Positions 1-7,310 of a DNA stretch of 11,823 nucleotides are shown here, one piece after another (the first letter of the stretch is position 1; each line of letters opens with the position of its first letter). The notes beneath the pieces were generated by a model that made no database searches, was not told the origin of the DNA, and saw only the letters and a program-made list of their open reading frames with translations. Source of the DNA: a bacterium UBP6_UBA1177 (lineage in GTDB: Bacteria > UBP6 > UBA1177); NCBI GenBank assembly GCA_002310995.1, contig DBYV01000031.1:20545-32367 (forward strand), in the 5' to 3' direction. The position numbers were made by a program, and so were the translations under genes.

Positions 1-519
1 GTCGTCGTTATGGACAGTATTTCGAAAAGATTCTCTTCCTGCGGCGCAAGAATCGGCGCTTTCGTAAGCTACAACAAAGAGATCATGAAAGCTGCTCTGG
101 CATACGGTCAGGCTCGTCTCTGCCCGCCCACGATCGACCAGATGATGGCTGTCAAATCGGCTGATCTTGACGACAAATACTACGAGACAGTTGTCGGCGA
201 ATACAAGAGAAGAAGAGACGCTGTCCTTGCAACGCTCAAAGAGATGAAAGGCGTTGAATACAGAGTTCCGAACGGTGCTTTCTACATCGTCATCAAACTT
301 CCGGTCAAGAACGCGGAAGATTTCATAATCTGGCTTCTCACCGATTTCGACGTCAACGGCGAAACGGTTATGCTCGCTCCGGCAGAAGGCTTCTACTCGA
401 CTCCGGGACTTGGCAGAAACGAAGCAAGGATCGCGTTCGTCCTCAATGAAGAAAAGACCAAGAGAGCAATGAATGTTCTCAAGCTCGGTCTTGAAAAATA
501 TCTCGAGATCCAGAAATAA
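1..519 (+). CDS. PLP-dependent class I/II aminotransferase, C-terminal part (5' end outside window)
   Basis: The reading frame is open from base 1 (three Val codons before the first Met at 10), so this is the 3' part of a longer gene and ATG 10 is not its start. The segment Ser-Ile-Ser-Lys followed by CGARIG matches the fold-type I aminotransferase motif SxSKxxxxxGxRxG. The Lys at 25-27 is the expected Schiff-base residue that binds pyridoxal phosphate. The Arg in EARIAF (427-429) sits where the family has the arginine that binds the substrate alpha-carboxylate. The 172 visible residues cover the lysine to the C-terminus, which fits a usual length near 400. It is likely cytosolic and transfers amino groups between an amino acid and a 2-oxo acid. 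The aspartate/COG0436 branch looks likeliest, but the substrate cannot be read from this part. It ends with TAA before a 173-bp gap, so it probably belongs to a separate upstream transcription unit. Confidence 0.9.
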   Translation, partial: VVVMDSISKRFSSCGARIGAFVSYNKEIMKAALAYGQARLCPPTIDQMMAVKSADLDDKYYETVVGEYKRRRDAVLATLKEMKGVEYRVPNGAFYIVIKLPVKNAEDFIIWLLTDFDVNGETVMLAPAEGFYSTPGLGRNEARIAFVLNEEKTKRAMNVLKLGLEKYLEIQK

Positions 520-526
520 TTCTTCT

Positions 527-593
527 TTCGCCGCCGCCAACTTTGCCGTAACGACGTGACGGCGTAACGGCGTAACGATGACACGGCGGCGAA
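527..593. repeat. 10-bp inverted repeat enclosing four 8-bp tandem repeats
   Basis: TTCGCCGCCG (527-536) and CGGCGGCGAA (584-593) are perfect reverse complements, with a 47-nt loop. Inside the loop, four consecutive 8-mers occur at 547-554, 555-562, 563-570 and 571-578: CGTAACGA, CGTGACGG, CGTAACGG and CGTAACGA, all fitting CGTRACGR. The element starts 8 nt after the aminotransferase stop. It could act as a transcription end or mRNA-stabilising structure, but only a mixed T/C stretch follows the stem, not a clean T-run, so a classical intrinsic terminator is not well supported. It may instead be a simple-sequence or dispersed intergenic repeat. Confidence 0.6.
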
Positions 594-612
594 TCGTTCT
601 TTCGGTTATTCC

Positions 613-643
613 TTGCAAAAAAATTGTTTTATATTATTATAAT
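613..643 (+). promoter_or_regulatory. Candidate sigma-70-type promoter for the envelope-protein operon
   Basis: TTGCAA at 613-618 resembles a -35 box. TATAAT at 638-643 is a perfect -10 consensus, with a 19-nt spacer that is slightly long. An overlapping TATTAT at 635-640 gives a 16-nt spacer. The position, about 50 bp upstream of the GTG start at 693 in an AT-rich pocket of the only sizeable intergenic gap, fits a promoter for the gene series from 693 on. The call rests on consensus matching only, and the lineage's own promoter preferences are unknown. Confidence 0.5.
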
Positions 644-658
644 AGGTCTGTTTTTGCA
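614..658. repeat. 8-bp inverted repeat flanking the candidate -10 box
   Basis: TGCAAAAA (614-621) and TTTTTGCA (651-658) are exact reverse complements 29 nt apart. One arm overlaps the candidate -35 box and the other lies near the expected transcription start. The spacing is too wide for one compact dimeric operator, but two half-sites or a looped arrangement are possible. Both arms are A/T-rich, so chance is a real alternative. Confidence 0.3.
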
Positions 659-692
659 GATTGTTATTGTAATTTGAGATATTGAGGACAAA

Positions 693-1766
693 GTGAAGAA
701 AAAAATTTTAATTGTTTTGTGTATCTTGTTCGCTTGTTCAGCACTTTGTGCGCTGAGTCCGGATTTTTCCGTTATCCGCGAAGCGGCAGTTTCCGATTCC
801 GAAGACGATGATGAAGATGAGGAGGAGGAAACTTCTTCGGAAGAAAACGAAACAGAAGAAGAGGGTGGAAGCCAGTCGGAAGAAGAAAGTTCCGATTTCG
901 AAGAGAAGGAAGAGAAGGCTGAGGAAGATCCTTTTGCAAAGACAACACCCGCAAAATCGGAAAAAGCTCAGGATGATTTCGTACAGGGAGGCTCCAAAAA
1001 CCTTTACCCCGATCCTGAAGAAGACGATTTTGTCGTCGAAAAACGTGAAAAAGGTGTCGTTCACAAGCACAAAGAACCTGATTTGGCAAAAGTCGTCAAT
1101 GCGACCTATCTTTACACTGAAGCAAGCGTACGCTCAAAGAAACTGTTCGAGCTTTACGAAAAGGATGATCTTGTAGTTCTCGAAGAGGTCAACGACTTCT
1201 ACCGCGTTGAGTTTCTTGGCAAGGAAGGCTGGGTACCTAAAGACGATGTGCGCCTTGAAAAATGGCATACCTACAGGCTTTCGTTCGAACTTGCAGGAGG
1301 AGTCAGCGGCGGCAAGGTCCGCAGTTACGATATAATCGGCAACTACACACTAAAACTCAACATTTCGATAGTTCAGGATTTTATCGTAGGTGTTGAAGGC
1401 AGGGCAATGTCTTTTGATACTGACAATCTGTTCGGCGGCGGCGGAATAATGCTGAGATACTACATTCACGGTCTCAGATCCCGCAAGACAAGAAGTGCAA
1501 TCTCCGCTTCAGCCGGCTTTCTTGGCGGTATTCAGCTGATAAGCAGCGAGAAAAAAATTACCGGAAAAAAATATCGTTTTTCCGGCGGACCCTATGCTTC
1601 GGCATCGCTTGACTACTTTTTCAGAGTGTGGGAATACATCGCAATCGGAGTCGGAGGAGACTTCACTTATCTCAGAACATATTCTTCTTTCAACGGAATC
1701 AACGAAAACGAAGATGTGTTTTTAGGCGGTGCCCACCTTACTTTGATGTTCAATGTAATGAGGTGA
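693..1766 (+). CDS. Exported protein: acidic linker, SH3b domain and C-terminal beta-barrel-like domain
   Basis: The start is GTG 693, preceded by GAGGA at 684-688 with a short 4-nt spacer. The N-terminus (MKKKI plus a hydrophobic run to about residue 20, ending ALCA) is a signal peptide. An alternative lipidation site at C15 has a poor lipobox. Residues 35-79 are dominated by Glu and Asp, an unusual disordered acidic linker. Residues about 130-190 form a bacterial SH3 (SH3b) domain: an ATYLYTEASVRSKKLFEL-type start and a GKEGWVPKDD end, a family that often binds peptidoglycan or proteins. Residues about 192-357 alternate polar/hydrophobic and Gly/aromatic residues like an 8-stranded outer-membrane barrel. 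The last residue is Arg, not the usual terminal Phe or Tyr. The order, periplasmic SH3b before barrel, is the reverse of OmpA. It is the first gene of the probable operon, 4 nt before the next. Specific function is unknown; barrel assignment is inference. Confidence 0.8.
   Translation: MKKKILIVLCILFACSALCALSPDFSVIREAAVSDSEDDDEDEEEETSSEENETEEEGGSQSEEESSDFEEKEEKAEEDPFAKTTPAKSEKAQDDFVQGGSKNLYPDPEEDDFVVEKREKGVVHKHKEPDLAKVVNATYLYTEASVRSKKLFELYEKDDLVVLEEVNDFYRVEFLGKEGWVPKDDVRLEKWHTYRLSFELAGGVSGGKVRSYDIIGNYTLKLNISIVQDFIVGVEGRAMSFDTDNLFGGGGIMLRYYIHGLRSRKTRSAISASAGFLGGIQLISSEKKITGKKYRFSGGPYASASLDYFFRVWEYIAIGVGGDFTYLRTYSSFNGINENEDVFLGGAHLTLMFNVMR
1761..1766 (+). promoter_or_regulatory. Ribosome binding site overlapping a stop codon
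   Basis: AGGTGA lies 4 nt before ATG 1771 and contains the TGA stop (1764-1766) of the preceding gene. The overlap suggests translational coupling of the two genes and supports ATG 1771 as the start. Confidence 0.75.
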
Positions 1767-1770
1767 TGAT

Positions 1771-4668
1771 ATGAAAAAAATCTTTTTGAATTTACTGCCT
1801 TTTGCTTTCATGCTCTTCGCTGCCTGTACACCTGAAGTAAGTCTTTTCGATGTAGAGTGCGGTTCGTTTGAAGATTGTGATTTGGGCGAGAAATGTTTCG
1901 AAGCGAAATGTGTCAACAACCTTAGTGAGCCTAAAAATCCGCTTGACGAAAGAGAAGAGTTCGGCGGAATCGAATATGTTTCAAACAAAATTTTCTACCA
2001 TGGAAGAGTCAGCCTGCCTGAAGGATTCATCATTCCTTTTGCAAACCTTCAGGTTCAGTACGGCCGGAATAACCTCGTTCAGAATATCGACGAAGTCAAC
2101 GGAACTTTCTGGGTTCGCTCGAATGTTGTAGGAACTACTCTTTTCATATTGAAGACGAACTACGAAGACGAAACTAAAAACGTTCCGATAATGCTCACTG
2201 TTTTCCCGTCCAACGGTGAAAATTACTTCAAACGCAAACATGTGGAATTCAGTGTCCGCGAAACCGCAGCGGCCCTTATTTTCTTGCAGCCCGGCATAGC
2301 AACAACCGTAAACCCGCTTTACAATGCCGCGCTTCTTGAAAGAATCCGCAGCCTCAAAGCAACAAAAACTCTTATCCGTATACTCAAAGACAAGATGGTC
2401 AACATCACGCCGAGCATTATAGTTGCCGGCGACCTTGACGTCCAGAACGCGATTGCGGCGGCAGTTTATGAACTTTACACGGAAACTGCTTCCTATATTG
2501 AAGATCAGGGAACTGATTCCGACAAAAACAAAACAGCATCGGCACAGCCGAAAAAATATCAGAGAGACCTCACTGTAACGCAGGATGACGTTACTGAGAC
2601 TTTCCATCACTCCGTTTTCAGAGAACTTCCGAAAGATGCGAGCGAGGAAGAGATTGACCAGATTTTCGTAAAATATTTCAACGAAAACGGTTCGGCTGTA
2701 AAAACCTACAACTCGAGACCGCGCTGGGCATATTTTTACGTCGATGCAATGCCGAAGATTCCGCTTCTTCCGACAGATGTCGCTGATGACGGCATTGACG
2801 ATTCTGCAATGCCCACCCTCATAGTTCCGCCGACGCACTACGCATCACCTACTCTCAGGTACCTTATTCAGACCTACATTACACAAAATGAAGACTATCT
2901 GACAAAAAAGCTCATTGTTGAAGGACAGCCAAACAGAATGGCTTCCGAAATCGCAACATATTTTGAAGAGACAACGGAAACCGAAAAAACGCAGCTCAGA
3001 TACCAGAACAATGAAATCAAGGAAGGGCTTCTGGCTAGTTATGTTCCGGCTCAGAACAGCGGAAATCTGCTCAACAGGGCTATGGATCCTATTTGGGCAA
3101 CATATTTTTCTCAGATTATGCTTCCGCTTGTTATGATTTCAGCCGATGTAAACGACAACTTCCTGAATATGCTGATAAATTATGACAAAACAGTTAACAA
3201 GGGGCTTGCAAGTCATCCTGTCAACGTCGTCGCAAGAGGTATCCGTGAACGCGGTATCGGACAGCGCGTAAACGATTTTATGAAGGCGAGAAAATCTTCG
3301 TTTTCGACCAATCTTTACAAAGACGATCTTTACATAAAAGTTATGGAAGTCATCGTAAATTCCTTCTCCGGCGACACAAAGAGCAGCAAATCGTTCCTTC
3401 AGGATGTCAGCACAGCGACCGGTAGCGAATCTTACATGACACAGCTCCAGAAAGTTACCGACCTCGTGTTCAAAAAACTCACTCCGGCCGACACTATTAA
3501 GCTTTTCAGGGGAATTGATCAGCCGATTATCGACTTTACTGACGAGATATTCAACCTCGGCAACACAGGCGAGGATATATATTACTTCAACGAGACAAGC
3601 AGCGAAAGCGAAGATACAGATCCCGAACAGGAAACGGAACCTTATCCGACTGAAGTAAATGTCTGCTCGCACGATATGTGCCGCTGTGACGAAGATGATA
3701 TTCCAGGCTGTATGGTACCTGTCTATGCAAACGGCAAAGCTTTCATCATGGGAAGTGAAACAAAAGAATCGTTTGTTATGGAAAAACCGAAACATACAGT
3801 TGTAATGCACAAGGATTTCCTTATAGACAAGTATGAAGTCACCGTTGCACAGTACAAAGTATTTCTCAACAATCCGAAAAACAAGGCATGGCGCCCCGAA
3901 AACGCTATGAAAACCGATGACGAATACGGTCTTGAAAAGTGCTACGGCAACGCAAAATACCTTGAAGAGTGGTTCGGAAAATTCAGCGGTGACAAATACA
4001 AAAGCGGCTCGAAGGATTCAATGCCTGTAACGAGCATTTGCTGGTATGCTGCGGACGCATACTGCAAATGGGTCGGCAAACGTCTTCCTACCGAAGAAGA
4101 GTGGGAATATGCCGCAAGAACCAACAGCGACTGCGTATGTTCCGCACTGTCAGAAGAAGAGTGCACAAAAGAGTGTCCTGATATGCCTTGGAAAGGCAAA
4201 GACGGAAGCGGTATACTTGACACAATAACAAGTTTCCTTGAAGGAGACAGCATACCTTACAAAACAAACTACCGCGGCAGCACAGATCCTTACGAGCCGA
4301 GCAGAGAGCTTGAAGAACTGGTTTCGGCAGACGACCTTCTTATTGCCTATCCGGAACCGCATGTAACGCCGGTAGGATACTTCAACGGCAACAAATATGA
4401 TTCATTCAGCACAAAAGACGCACTGAATCCAAACGGTCTTTTTGATATGGCAGGCAATGCGGAAGAGTGGGTTTCGACGAGATTCTTCTACTATTCCGAC
4501 TTGTTCCAGGGCGGCGTTCCGCTTCCGATCGGAGATCAGAGAACAGTCCGCGGCGGAAGCTGGAAAACTTCGAGAAGACTTATCCGTTCGACATACAGAC
4601 GCGGCGTAAATCCGCAGTACAGCTCGAATTCGATAGGTTTCAGATGTGCAAGAGATATAACAGAATAA
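1771..4668 (+). CDS. Large lipoprotein with C-terminal FGE/SUMF1-like (C-type-lectin-fold) domain
   Basis: Of 965 residues, 1-19 are a lipoprotein signal ending FAAC, so C19 is probably lipidated. Four cysteines follow (C30, C36, C42, C47) in a spaced pattern seen in many myxobacterial-type lipoproteins. Residues about 65-155 look beta-rich. Residues about 160-620 are mostly helical in character, with no family I recognise. A second Cys cluster (C632, C637, C639, C647) leads into the FGE-sulfatase/SUMF1-like domain, about 650-962. It shows IDKYEVTVAQYKVFL, RLPTEEEWEYAAR, GLFDMAGNAEEWV, RGGSW (927-931) and GFRCA (956-960). The two copper-binding cysteines of true FGE, expected just after RGGSW, are Thr and Ile here, so formylglycine-generating activity is unlikely. 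An insert after EYAAR carries C788, C790, C798 and C802. It is probably outer-membrane or periplasm anchored. A second FGE-like lipoprotein lies two genes downstream. Role unknown; a structural or ligand-binding part is inferred. Confidence 0.88.
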   Translation: MKKIFLNLLPFAFMLFAACTPEVSLFDVECGSFEDCDLGEKCFEAKCVNNLSEPKNPLDEREEFGGIEYVSNKIFYHGRVSLPEGFIIPFANLQVQYGRNNLVQNIDEVNGTFWVRSNVVGTTLFILKTNYEDETKNVPIMLTVFPSNGENYFKRKHVEFSVRETAAALIFLQPGIATTVNPLYNAALLERIRSLKATKTLIRILKDKMVNITPSIIVAGDLDVQNAIAAAVYELYTETASYIEDQGTDSDKNKTASAQPKKYQRDLTVTQDDVTETFHHSVFRELPKDASEEEIDQIFVKYFNENGSAVKTYNSRPRWAYFYVDAMPKIPLLPTDVADDGIDDSAMPTLIVPPTHYASPTLRYLIQTYITQNEDYLTKKLIVEGQPNRMASEIATYFEETTETEKTQLRYQNNEIKEGLLASYVPAQNSGNLLNRAMDPIWATYFSQIMLPLVMISADVNDNFLNMLINYDKTVNKGLASHPVNVVARGIRERGIGQRVNDFMKARKSSFSTNLYKDDLYIKVMEVIVNSFSGDTKSSKSFLQDVSTATGSESYMTQLQKVTDLVFKKLTPADTIKLFRGIDQPIIDFTDEIFNLGNTGEDIYYFNETSSESEDTDPEQETEPYPTEVNVCSHDMCRCDEDDIPGCMVPVYANGKAFIMGSETKESFVMEKPKHTVVMHKDFLIDKYEVTVAQYKVFLNNPKNKAWRPENAMKTDDEYGLEKCYGNAKYLEEWFGKFSGDKYKSGSKDSMPVTSICWYAADAYCKWVGKRLPTEEEWEYAARTNSDCVCSALSEEECTKECPDMPWKGKDGSGILDTITSFLEGDSIPYKTNYRGSTDPYEPSRELEELVSADDLLIAYPEPHVTPVGYFNGNKYDSFSTKDALNPNGLFDMAGNAEEWVSTRFFYYSDLFQGGVPLPIGDQRTVRGGSWKTSRRLIRSTYRRGVNPQYSSNSIGFRCARDITE

Positions 4669-4671
4669 TAT

Positions 4672-4677
4672 AGGTGA
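4672..4677 (+). promoter_or_regulatory. Ribosome binding site
   Basis: AGGTGA lies 4 nt before ATG 4682, in the 13-nt gap after the preceding stop. It fixes the start of the ASH-domain protein and matches the AGGTGA site used for the gene at 1771. Confidence 0.7.
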
Positions 4678-4681
4678 AGCG

Positions 4682-6010
4682 ATGAAAAAAATCTTTTATT
4701 CATTGTTTTTATCGGCTCTGTTTTTTACGGTTCTGCCGATAAGTGCAGAAATCGTTCAGAACGGAGACGAGTGGCGCGTTTACGACGAGCAGTATTCGGA
4801 TGAAATCGAATTCGAATACCGTGATGTGCTTGTTGAACACAAAAAATGGGGAACCGGAGACTGGCTTCCGTCAGACTGCGGAGGACTAATGCCGTTAGCA
4901 CTTCTCTTCAATGTTGAATACGGCGCCGAAATGGGAACGAAGATGACGGGAAAATCCAAGGCGCAGTGGCCTGAAGCCGTCAAAGTATACTTCGAAGGAA
5001 ATCCCGACGGAGGTCACGCCGACATGTTCTACGGTATCAACATGGAAGCAAAATATAAAAACTGCTACGGTGACAAACAGGAACACGAACTCAGTAAATG
5101 GCTCAATTTTGACCTCAGCTTTGCAGATGAGAAAACTTTCCAGCCGTTTCTTCTTGACGGAAACGTTGACAATCCTGTTTCAATGGAAGACAGCGTAGAC
5201 CACTTCCAGATTTACGAAGGAACTCTTGCGGATATGGTAGGCGGCAGCTGCGGTCTTTCAATACCTGTTGTCGGCGATCTCTGCAGCCTTGTCCACTTCA
5301 ACTTCGAGCTTGACGGCAAAATGTTTGTCGAAATGTTCGGCAGCAGAATAGGCATTGACGAAAAACAGGAAAGAAGCGTTTTCTCTGACAACCAGTATCT
5401 CGTTATAGATCCGCCGGTTGTAGGAACAGTTATGGTGATTCCGGTTTTCTACGAGTCGAAAGTTTACTACAACATCATCATAACTCTGACCATTACGATC
5501 ACGATCAGGATTCTCGAACTTCAGTTCCCGATTCCTATAAACATCGAGCCTTTGCGCGAGGAAAAGCTCTGGAGATACAATTCTCAGGAAGTCAAATTCG
5601 ACTTTCCTGCAATTTTTATCGAAAACAGGGCTCACAAATTCGCCGATACAATGCCGGGCGACGAGGATTATTGGGAATTCGACGTTGAAAACATCGGAAC
5701 TAGAACGATGGAAGCAAAAGTTGTATCGAACGACTCCAACTTCATCGTAATTCCCGACACGCTGAACATCGAACCCGGCGAAAAATCGTCCGTCACGGTA
5801 TTTTTCAAGCCTTACGATGTCGGTACGCAGAAAGGTGTCGTCACGATCTACAGCAACGATCCTATAGAACCGGTTACGAAAGTTTCGCTTTTCGGCTACA
5901 GCAGCGAAAACGACACTCAGTGGACACAGGTCATAGAAGGCGACGAACCGCGCTGGGAAATAGGAACCTCGGCTTCCGGCTGTTCAATTTCCGTAATAGG
6001 AGGTGAATAA
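4682..6010 (+). CDS. Periplasmic or secreted protein with C-terminal ASH/Hydin-like Ig domain
   Basis: The 442-residue product begins with a clear signal peptide (Lys-Lys, hydrophobic core, PISA at 19-22, then Glu), with no lipobox cysteine, so it should be released to the periplasm or beyond. Residues 23 to about 325 are beta-rich and match no family I recognise. They include three cysteines close in sequence or spacing (in the GGSCGL, VGDLCSL and KNCYGD segments) and a run rich in alternating Thr/Ile (IIITLTITITIRI). Residues about 328-406 form an ASPM-SPD2-Hydin-like or DUF1573-like immunoglobulin fold, with the typical FDVENIGT, IEPGEKSSVTVFFKP and GVVTIYSNDP signatures. These domains usually mediate protein-protein contacts. 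A short tail follows. The gene ends 1 nt before the next start, so the two are probably co-translated. A role as a soluble partner of the neighbouring lipoproteins is inference. Confidence 0.82.
   Translation: MKKIFYSLFLSALFFTVLPISAEIVQNGDEWRVYDEQYSDEIEFEYRDVLVEHKKWGTGDWLPSDCGGLMPLALLFNVEYGAEMGTKMTGKSKAQWPEAVKVYFEGNPDGGHADMFYGINMEAKYKNCYGDKQEHELSKWLNFDLSFADEKTFQPFLLDGNVDNPVSMEDSVDHFQIYEGTLADMVGGSCGLSIPVVGDLCSLVHFNFELDGKMFVEMFGSRIGIDEKQERSVFSDNQYLVIDPPVVGTVMVIPVFYESKVYYNIIITLTITITIRILELQFPIPINIEPLREEKLWRYNSQEVKFDFPAIFIENRAHKFADTMPGDEDYWEFDVENIGTRTMEAKVVSNDSNFIVIPDTLNIEPGEKSSVTVFFKPYDVGTQKGVVTIYSNDPIEPVTKVSLFGYSSENDTQWTQVIEGDEPRWEIGTSASGCSISVIGGE
5998..6006 (+). promoter_or_regulatory. Strong ribosome binding site that decides the next start
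   Basis: AGGAGGTGA is a near-perfect anti-16S complement placed 5 nt before ATG 6012 and inside the last codons of the preceding gene. A GTG at 6003 is in frame with the next gene but lies within this site, so ATG 6012 is the better start. Confidence 0.85.
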
Positions 6011-6011
6011 A

Positions 6012-7298
6012 ATGTCTGTACTAAAAAAGATTTTCACCGTGCTTGCATTAGCCGTCCTTCTCTCTTCATGCGGAGTAGAGGATTATCTTTACAAAAAAAC
6101 CGGGCAGGATTTCGACAACAAAGGCGGAACATACAAAGGAGTTGACGGCGTTACCGTCCACATCGAAGAAGGATCGCTTCCAGAAGGAACAGATGTCGTA
6201 ACGATAACTGCATATGCACTCGACACACCGGCATTCACCAATGTTTCGAAACCGGTAACAAACATTTACTCCATTTCACCGGCTGCGTTTGAGTTTGCAA
6301 AAAATCTGACCGTAGTCATTCCTTATAAAGAGACAGACTTCCCGAATCTGCTTGACGAGCTCGATCTTAAGCCCTATTTCTCGATGGACAGACAGACTTT
6401 CGAGGTTTTCGACGAAGATTCCTACGAACTCGACGTTGAGAACAACCTCTTCAAAATCAGCACGAAGTTCCTCGGCAACTTTCACATCGGATTTCCGAAG
6501 GATATGGTCAAACAGGAAGACGCCAACCAGGCCGGTATCGCCGAAATGGTCCTCATTCCGGCAGGAGAATTCGAATACGGCGCTCCGGAAGGAACTCCGA
6601 CAGGACTCACCGAAGAAGAGGAAGGTCTAAAACAGTCGGAAGGAACAAACAAAGTTTACCTTTCGTCATACTACATTGACAAATACGAAGTTTCCAACAG
6701 CCAGTACAAGCTCTGCCAGGATGCAGGGGTCTGCACAGAACCTTACGATCTGACTTCGGTCATGTACCAGAACTACTACAACAATGCGACTTATGCTGGT
6801 TTTCCGGTAATCTGGGTTACATACAACCAGGCAGCGACTTTCTGCCAGTGGGCAGGCAAAAAACTTCCGACCGAAGCACAGTGGGAAAAAGCTGCACGCG
6901 GCAAAACCATGAGAACCTATCCGTGGGGAGACAAAGAACCTGCCGACAACATCGAATCTACGCAAGTCAACTATACAGCACTTTTCGGCGATGTAACATC
7001 GGTAATGTGGGGCGACGAAGGCACTTCTCCTTACGGTGTCTACAACATGGCTGGAAATGTCGCGGAATGGACAGACACCTGGTACAATCTCGATTCTTAC
7101 TACCAGAAAAGGACTGACGACGTTGTCATTGAAAATCCGACAGGACCTTCTGATTCCCCTACTCAGGAAAAAGTCATCCGCGGCGGAAGCTGGGTATCGC
7201 TTGAAGACGAAATCACGACTTACTCCAGAGACAAGGCGTTCCCGAACTACCGGTACTACAACCTCGGATTCAGATGTGCGCAGCCTGTATCGCAGTAA
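6012..7298 (+). CDS. Lipoprotein with ZU5-like domain and FGE/SUMF1-like domain
   Basis: With ATG 6012 the product has 428 residues. Its lipoprotein signal ends LSSC, with C20 as the lipidated cysteine. Residues about 35-160 resemble a ZU5-like beta-sandwich: a GGTY start, DGVTVHIEEGSLPEGTDV, then a Phe-containing strand and VVIPYKE. Residues about 175-424 are an FGE-sulfatase/SUMF1-like domain with IPAGEF, YIDKYEVSNSQYKLC, LPTEAQWEKAARG, YPWGD, GVYNMAGNVAEWTDTW, RGGSW (390-394) and GFRCA (419-423). As in the large lipoprotein upstream, the paired cysteines that bind copper in FGE are absent (VSLEDEI follows RGGSW), so sulfatase activation is unlikely and a structural or binding role is favoured. 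The domain is closer to the standard FGE form than its upstream paralogue, without the Cys-rich insert. The gene sits 1 nt after the ASH-domain gene and 12 nt before the next lipoprotein. Confidence 0.88.
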   Translation: MSVLKKIFTVLALAVLLSSCGVEDYLYKKTGQDFDNKGGTYKGVDGVTVHIEEGSLPEGTDVVTITAYALDTPAFTNVSKPVTNIYSISPAAFEFAKNLTVVIPYKETDFPNLLDELDLKPYFSMDRQTFEVFDEDSYELDVENNLFKISTKFLGNFHIGFPKDMVKQEDANQAGIAEMVLIPAGEFEYGAPEGTPTGLTEEEEGLKQSEGTNKVYLSSYYIDKYEVSNSQYKLCQDAGVCTEPYDLTSVMYQNYYNNATYAGFPVIWVTYNQAATFCQWAGKKLPTEAQWEKAARGKTMRTYPWGDKEPADNIESTQVNYTALFGDVTSVMWGDEGTSPYGVYNMAGNVAEWTDTWYNLDSYYQKRTDDVVIENPTGPSDSPTQEKVIRGGSWVSLEDEITTYSRDKAFPNYRYYNLGFRCAQPVSQ

Positions 7299-7306
7299 AA
7301 GGAGGG
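7299..7306 (+). promoter_or_regulatory. Ribosome binding site
   Basis: AAGGAGGG begins directly after the preceding TAA and lies 4 nt before ATG 7311. It is a strong site that fixes the start of the PKD/DUF2135-like lipoprotein. Confidence 0.75.
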
Positions 7307-7310
7307 TAAA

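Noticed and set aside
584..612. Classical rho-independent terminator after the aminotransferase
   Set aside because: The stem has a 47-nt loop and is followed by TCGTTCTTTCGG instead of a continuous T-run.
1981..2838. Antisense open frame of 285 codons on the - strand
   Set aside because: It lies wholly inside the lipoprotein gene, has no signal for a start, and its translation shows no recognisable domain; it is explained by the codon use of the + strand gene.
3139..3810. Antisense open frame of 223 codons on the - strand
   Set aside because: Same reasoning: it is opposite a well-supported + strand gene and its product resembles no family.
6003..6011. GTG 6003 as start of the ZU5/FGE-like lipoprotein
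   Set aside because: The GTG lies inside the AGGAGGTGA ribosome site; ATG 6012 has ideal spacing and gives a proper lipoprotein signal.
4549..7193. Catalytic sulfatase-activating FGE
   Set aside because: Neither domain has the paired copper-binding cysteines after RGGSW, and no sulfatase gene is in the window.
4549..7274. Variable protein of a diversity-generating retroelement
   Set aside because: The C-type-lectin-like folds ending in RGGSW...GFR recall such targets, but no reverse transcriptase, template repeat or adenine-biased variable region is visible here.
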